Below, piece after piece: positions 61,201-64,000 of a stretch of 64,000 nt of DNA. The stretch covers positions 2,587,501 through 2,651,500 of the forward strand of contig NC_015958.1 in NCBI RefSeq assembly GCF_000147695.2, written 5' to 3'. Source of the DNA: Thermoanaerobacter wiegelii Rt8.B1 (GTDB lineage Bacteria; Bacillota; Thermoanaerobacteria; Thermoanaerobacterales; Thermoanaerobacteraceae). The notes below the pieces were generated by a model that searched no databases, was not told the origin of the DNA, and worked only from the letters and a program-made list of their open reading frames with translations. Made by a program: the position numbers and the translations under genes. How positions within the stretch are numbered: the first letter of the stretch is position 1; each line of letters starts with the position of its first letter.

Positions 61201-64000
61201 AACTTCAGGCAATATTGTATCGACTTTAACAGGCATTTGAAGAACTTGGGTTCTAGCATTCGGATAATCTATCTTAGATTCAAAGCGCATATAATATTGT
61301 CCATCAGGAACTACTTCAAATTTTCCAGTCGCAGCATTAAAGACTTTACCGTCCCATATCCAAGAATCTGAAATTCTAGCTTTGGATGTCTCTGCTACGT
61401 TCTTTCTTAAATATTCCTCTTGGGATATTTCTCTTATTACATTTCCATCGCTGTCTACAACGCTTACTTTAAATTCTCTTGCATTTCTCATAAATGAAAG
61501 CACTGGCTGTGCAAAATCAAATACACCATCACCATTTGGCGATATAGCAATTGTAGATGGATCAGGTTTTTCTTCCTCGCGTCCCAAGTTACCTAAGAAA
61601 TACAAATCTTCATCTATAACTCCTGCCATACCTGTAAGTCCATAATAAGTGTCATCTTCCCAAAGAGGTGAATCTATAATTCTCGGTTCATCCCAACTTC
61701 CATAAAAAGCTGTATAAGGTACGCTTAGTTTGGGAAGATTGCTATCTTCTGGAATAAAGCTTAAAAATCCTTCCGCAAAAATATTTTGTGGAGCATTTTG
61801 AGGAATTATCAATGTAACATTGACAGTCGCTTGTCCGTTTGCAGGCACTGTCACAGTATCTTTATCAAATTTAACTGTCGCCCCTGTAAGGGTTGTTGTT
61901 TCAGCAAAGTTAAATCCCCACAGAACATAATCTGTCAAAACTCCATACTCGTCCTTTAAGGTATACGTAACATTGCTGTTGCTATGATTTTTAAGAGTCA
62001 AGGTAAAGGTCGCACTGTTCCCAATACTGCCAAGTGCAATACCTGCTTTTCCATTTGCATCTGTAATTGTCACAGGTGTCTTGATTGCCTTATCTATTTG
62101 AATCATACCTGCCCCTTGTTGTCTCGGTGAATAAGGCTTAGGACTTCTTAAGATTTTACCTGTATAAGGAGCAGCATTGTCGTTTGTATCAATTATAACT
62201 TTGGCTGTATTCATAGCCATTATTTTAGCCATTTCAACAAAGTCTCTGCCATCTTTGAAGGTCAATTCACCTTTAGATACTTTATCTTTAAGAGCTTCAG
62301 CAATTAGCGCCATTGCACCTGCCACATGAGGTGATGACATAGATGTACCGCTCATCAAACCGTAGGAATCTTTGTTAAGGGTTGAATATATTCCGCCGCC
62401 AGGTGCCATTATTTCCGGTTTAAAGTCAAAGCTTGGTGTAACACCCCAGGATGAAAAGTCTGTTACATTGTCTCCCGGAGGAACTCCTAAATTATTTGTT
62501 CCTATAGCACCATCAAATTTTACTGTGACTTTTTGCCCTTGATCTAACAAAGTTTTAATTGCAAGACCTGCATCTCTTAAAATAGACACAGAAGGAATTT
62601 TCGTACCTTCTCCTAATGCCATTGAAATTGTTCCTGTAGTATTATTGAAAATTACTGCAGCTACAGCACCAGCATTTTGTGCATTTATCGTCTTTGCGTT
62701 AAATGTAATAGAACCTCTTGAAATAAGGGCAACTTTACCTACTACATCTTTACCTTGAAAATCCTCGGGTCTACCTAATCCACAGTATACTACCTCATAC
62801 TCTCCTTTCAAGACATCTGCAGGGTCAATAGGGTCATGGTCTGTAGGACTTCCTACAGAATATACTACTCTGTCAAAATCTTGTGGAGCAGGATTTACAG
62901 AAAAGCTTTTTCCTGTAAGTCCAGGATTTATAGAAGCAGCCACTTGAATAGCATCAAGCCACAATCCAGGCGAGCCGACAGTTCCTATATCTGGATCCAT
63001 TGCATATGGATAAAATTCTGCGCTCGTCGAATAACTGGAGTTACCAGCTGAAACGACAACTATTACGCCATTGTCAACAGCATTTTTTATCGCCAGATGC
63101 TCAGGGTCATCTGGACGGACAAAACCTGCTGTTGAGCCTAAGCTCATGTTTATGACATCTGCTCCAAAAGCGACTGCGTGGTCAATACCTGCTACTATAT
63201 CGTCTGAAAAAGCAGATGCAAAATTAGGGTTATTTGAAAATACCTTTTCAGCTATAAGCTGTGCCTCAGGTGCAACGCCTTTAATATTACCATTTGCTGC
63301 AACTATACCTGCAACGTGTTGACCGTGCATTGACTGTGTGGCACCAATATCTATAATTTGATCATTGTTGTCTGCCCAGTTCCAACCAACCGGCACTTTA
63401 TCTGTGAAATATTTATAAGGTTTTCCAGTTTCCTTCGCTATTTCTTCTACTTTTTCCTTTGTCAACTTCACTTTTGTGGAATCTGTAATCTTCATATCTT
63501 GATGTCTATAGTCTATTCCTGTATCAATTATAGCAACAACCATTCCTTCACCTTTATATCCCAAGTCATTCCACACGGTTGGTACATTTGTTGAATAGAT
63601 TGCTGTTGTCATGTCAAGGAAATACTCATTTACAATTCTTACATCTTTTACTCCAGGCAATGTTTTAATTTTTTCTATGTCTTTAACTTTTACCTCGCCA
63701 CTTATGCCATTCAAAACAGTTTTATATGTATGTCTTGGTTTAAAATTGAAATTTTTGCTCAATACGCTTTTTAATTGAGTTTGTTCTTGAGTAATTTTGT
63801 TCAAAACAGTCGTTTTTTCATTTTGCGTCAAAGTTTTGAGAGTCTTGTTAGACTTTAATGCAAAAGAAGCAAGACTATCCTTTTCTAATTCCACAATAAC
63901 TCGTACAGTTTCATCAGGATTATATTTTTCAATCTCTTGCTTGGAACCATCCCTTAAATTTTGCATCTCTTCTCCAAATTGTTCCACAACTTTTGACTTG
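58234..64000 (-). CDS. Very large SLH-anchored subtilisin-like serine protease, 5' end outside the window
   Basis: The frame is open to the right edge, so the signal peptide and true start are missing; 1917 residues are counted from an in-frame GTG at 63987. In order: an inhibitor-like propeptide (VRVIVELEKDSLASF); the S8 catalytic domain with Asp in VVAIIDTGIDYRHQD, His in MHGQHVAGIVAANG and Ser in GTSMSSPHVAGAMAL; a PA insert (VVGKVALISRGSITF); Fn3-like and bacterial Ig domains, including FlgD-like ISPNGDGVFDFAQP; three Big_2-type repeats with IPIGGTAKVTINAAYTDGT; a Gly/Pro linker; and three C-terminal SLH modules. It is a wall-bound C5a-peptidase/Vpr-like protease, probably for protein nutrition or S-layer turnover. 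Confidence 0.92.
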   Translation of the reverse strand, partial: KSKVVEQFGEEMQNLRDGSKQEIEKYNPDETVRVIVELEKDSLASFALKSNKTLKTLTQNEKTTVLNKITQEQTQLKSVLSKNFNFKPRHTYKTVLNGISGEVKVKDIEKIKTLPGVKDVRIVNEYFLDMTTAIYSTNVPTVWNDLGYKGEGMVVAIIDTGIDYRHQDMKITDSTKVKLTKEKVEEIAKETGKPYKYFTDKVPVGWNWADNNDQIIDIGATQSMHGQHVAGIVAANGNIKGVAPEAQLIAEKVFSNNPNFASAFSDDIVAGIDHAVAFGADVINMSLGSTAGFVRPDDPEHLAIKNAVDNGVIVVVSAGNSSYSTSAEFYPYAMDPDIGTVGSPGLWLDAIQVAASINPGLTGKSFSVNPAPQDFDRVVYSVGSPTDHDPIDPADVLKGEYEVVYCGLGRPEDFQGKDVVGKVALISRGSITFNAKTINAQNAGAVAAVIFNNTTGTISMALGEGTKIPSVSILRDAGLAIKTLLDQGQKVTVKFDGAIGTNNLGVPPGDNVTDFSSWGVTPSFDFKPEIMAPGGGIYSTLNKDSYGLMSGTSMSSPHVAGAMALIAEALKDKVSKGELTFKDGRDFVEMAKIMAMNTAKVIIDTNDNAAPYTGKILRSPKPYSPRQQGAGMIQIDKAIKTPVTITDANGKAGIALGSIGNSATFTLTLKNHSNSNVTYTLKDEYGVLTDYVLWGFNFAETTTLTGATVKFDKDTVTVPANGQATVNVTLIIPQNAPQNIFAEGFLSFIPEDSNLPKLSVPYTAFYGSWDEPRIIDSPLWEDDTYYGLTGMAGVIDEDLYFLGNLGREEEKPDPSTIAISPNGDGVFDFAQPVLSFMRNAREFKVSVVDSDGNVIREISQEEYLRKNVAETSKARISDSWIWDGKVFNAATGKFEVVPDGQYYMRFESKIDYPNARTQVLQMPVKVDTILPEVMINDGYVDQYGYLNENYISNGKAIIEWTAIDKEGSGIDYYVLFTGKIDVVTYNVTNIEAKVLPNDVTSAEVDLPNRYTFIAVLGVDYAGNISDIMGVNNSCIAFNPEIKDNFGPVITVKEPQVGQIFNTRETTVSGTIEDETTFMGELYINGEKVTVNPDNTFTTTVHFDSDGKKEIKLFAADNYYDKDDPTTYEHMSEYQIPIYIDTTTPEITLDNFKGYISPNGISLTVAGSVYDTGFGYKLFVNGNNVLNKEADDYTTFNDNFTARVPLNGGNNIISISAIDMATNKAETTVSANVYTSDTQNYVTIIYNSKEVNIPLEEVTLDSLTANPNPLYIPIGGTAKVTINAAYTDGTTKDITDKAVFESVYEGVAKVQSAGIVIGVSQGETTIKATYDNKSVDIKVVVSEAVPLGISVDPPSITVPAGKAMPIAVYNHFSDGSQVDVTNYTKFIIANPLIADYTMGVVKGLSKGSTVLTAVYNNSALNVPITVTDPVLENIQVQPSSIEIKVGETTQIEVTANYSDGTTKDVTKDATYTSQDSSIATVNQGLVKGVKAGSTTIEISYGDKTASVNVTVKEVPSSGGGGGITPVVPPVTPTAGTEEATKQSQEVSQGKVVVENNTTTLTIDENKVAKDIKDTSKKEIRFDLTNIGTTSQKALEIPVTVLNLIAKNSKNVVVKSDEVALQFDAKTLTVSQEAIDLINKAGTIKLNIHNKGKITASTFEPITSAYDITIKAGDKDIKIGSPVKMTFNIKGAKDVRKAGAYYLNETTNQWEYVGGKIDRKTNTITFEAKHFSTYAAFEYNKEFKDVSKDNWAYDVINVLASRHIIKGIDENTFLPNAKITRAEFAALMTRALGIEEKPYKGEFNDVKEGEWYANAIEAAYQGGIMLGDGQNMRPNDPITREEMTAVIMRVYGKLADYKEENIGNTTFSDNNKISEWARNVIANAVKLGIVRGYEDNTFKPKGNATRAEAAAMLYRILEKSGNI

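Overview
The window is AT-rich, low-GC Firmicute DNA. Gene content points to an anaerobic, thermophilic, spore-forming clostridium of the Thermoanaerobacter type. It carries spore genes (alpha/beta SASP, sleB-ypeB, spoIIR, a gerA operon, a SipL-like DUF3794-LysM protein, yabG, spoVT, spoVG), an S-layer protein and other SLH-anchored surface proteins, and strong AGGAGG ribosome sites with frequent GTG and TTG starts. The genus is inferred from gene content and order, not from any marker RNA.

Layout. Bases 1-548: the first codons of a minus-strand gene run off the left edge. Just upstream of it lies a tandem-hairpin RNA of about 270 nt, read here as a HEARO/omega-RNA-like element. A short inverted-repeat element follows. 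Bases 549-12.6 kb (minus strand): a metal-beta-lactamase hydrolase, ddl-ywiB-argS, a SASP, sleB with a frameshifted ypeB, spoIIR, a gerA-type receptor operon with a small membrane ORF in front, and a nucleotidyltransferase. Bases 12.6-31 kb: GntR regulator, ispE, DUF3794-LysM, veg, yabG, spoVT, prsA-like, mfd, a mini PrsW-like protein, pth, htrA, a two-component pair, prs, glmU, spoVG and purR. This is the Bacillus yabG-purR-spoVT neighbourhood rearranged, with a two-component/htrA block between prs and pth. Bases 31-38.8 kb: murC, a LacI regulator, a CPBP protease, hsp20 and the fructose PTS operon fruR-fruK-fruA(IIA)-fruA(IIBC). Bases 38.9-48.3 kb: a cell-envelope block with the S-layer protein, a GH26-like/copper-amine-oxidase-domain protein, DUF4127, an SLH polysaccharide deacetylase and an SH3 glycosyl-hydrolase-like protein. 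Bases 48.3-58 kb: a PIN/Phd toxin-antitoxin pair, pyrG, an orphan UPF0175 protein, a PHP phosphatase, a beta-CASP nuclease with an extra duplicated C-terminal region, a broken antitoxin gene, serA and its partner aminotransferase. Bases 58.2-64 kb: the C-terminal part of a very large SLH-anchored subtilase, open at the right edge.

Two observations matter most. First, the RNA at the left edge folds on the minus strand into four consecutive long stems (14-16 bp, fully paired with G-U wobbles, one capped by a GCAA tetraloop) joined by similar linkers. It lies just before an ORF starting MKRFVLAE, which resembles IscB/IsrB (RRXRR) starts. Second, hexamers of the WalR/PhoP type (TGTWAH or its complement) repeated at an 11-bp period lie upstream of htrA, of a short terminator-like transcript unit before htrA, of the S-layer gene, of the SLH deacetylase and of the SH3/glycosyl-hydrolase protein. 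This suggests one envelope regulon controlled by an OmpR/PhoB-family regulator, possibly the one encoded beside htrA.

Three reading-frame breaks (one in ypeB, two in the antitoxin remnant) are each consistent with a one-base loss in a homopolymer, so sequencing error must be excluded before calling them pseudogenes.
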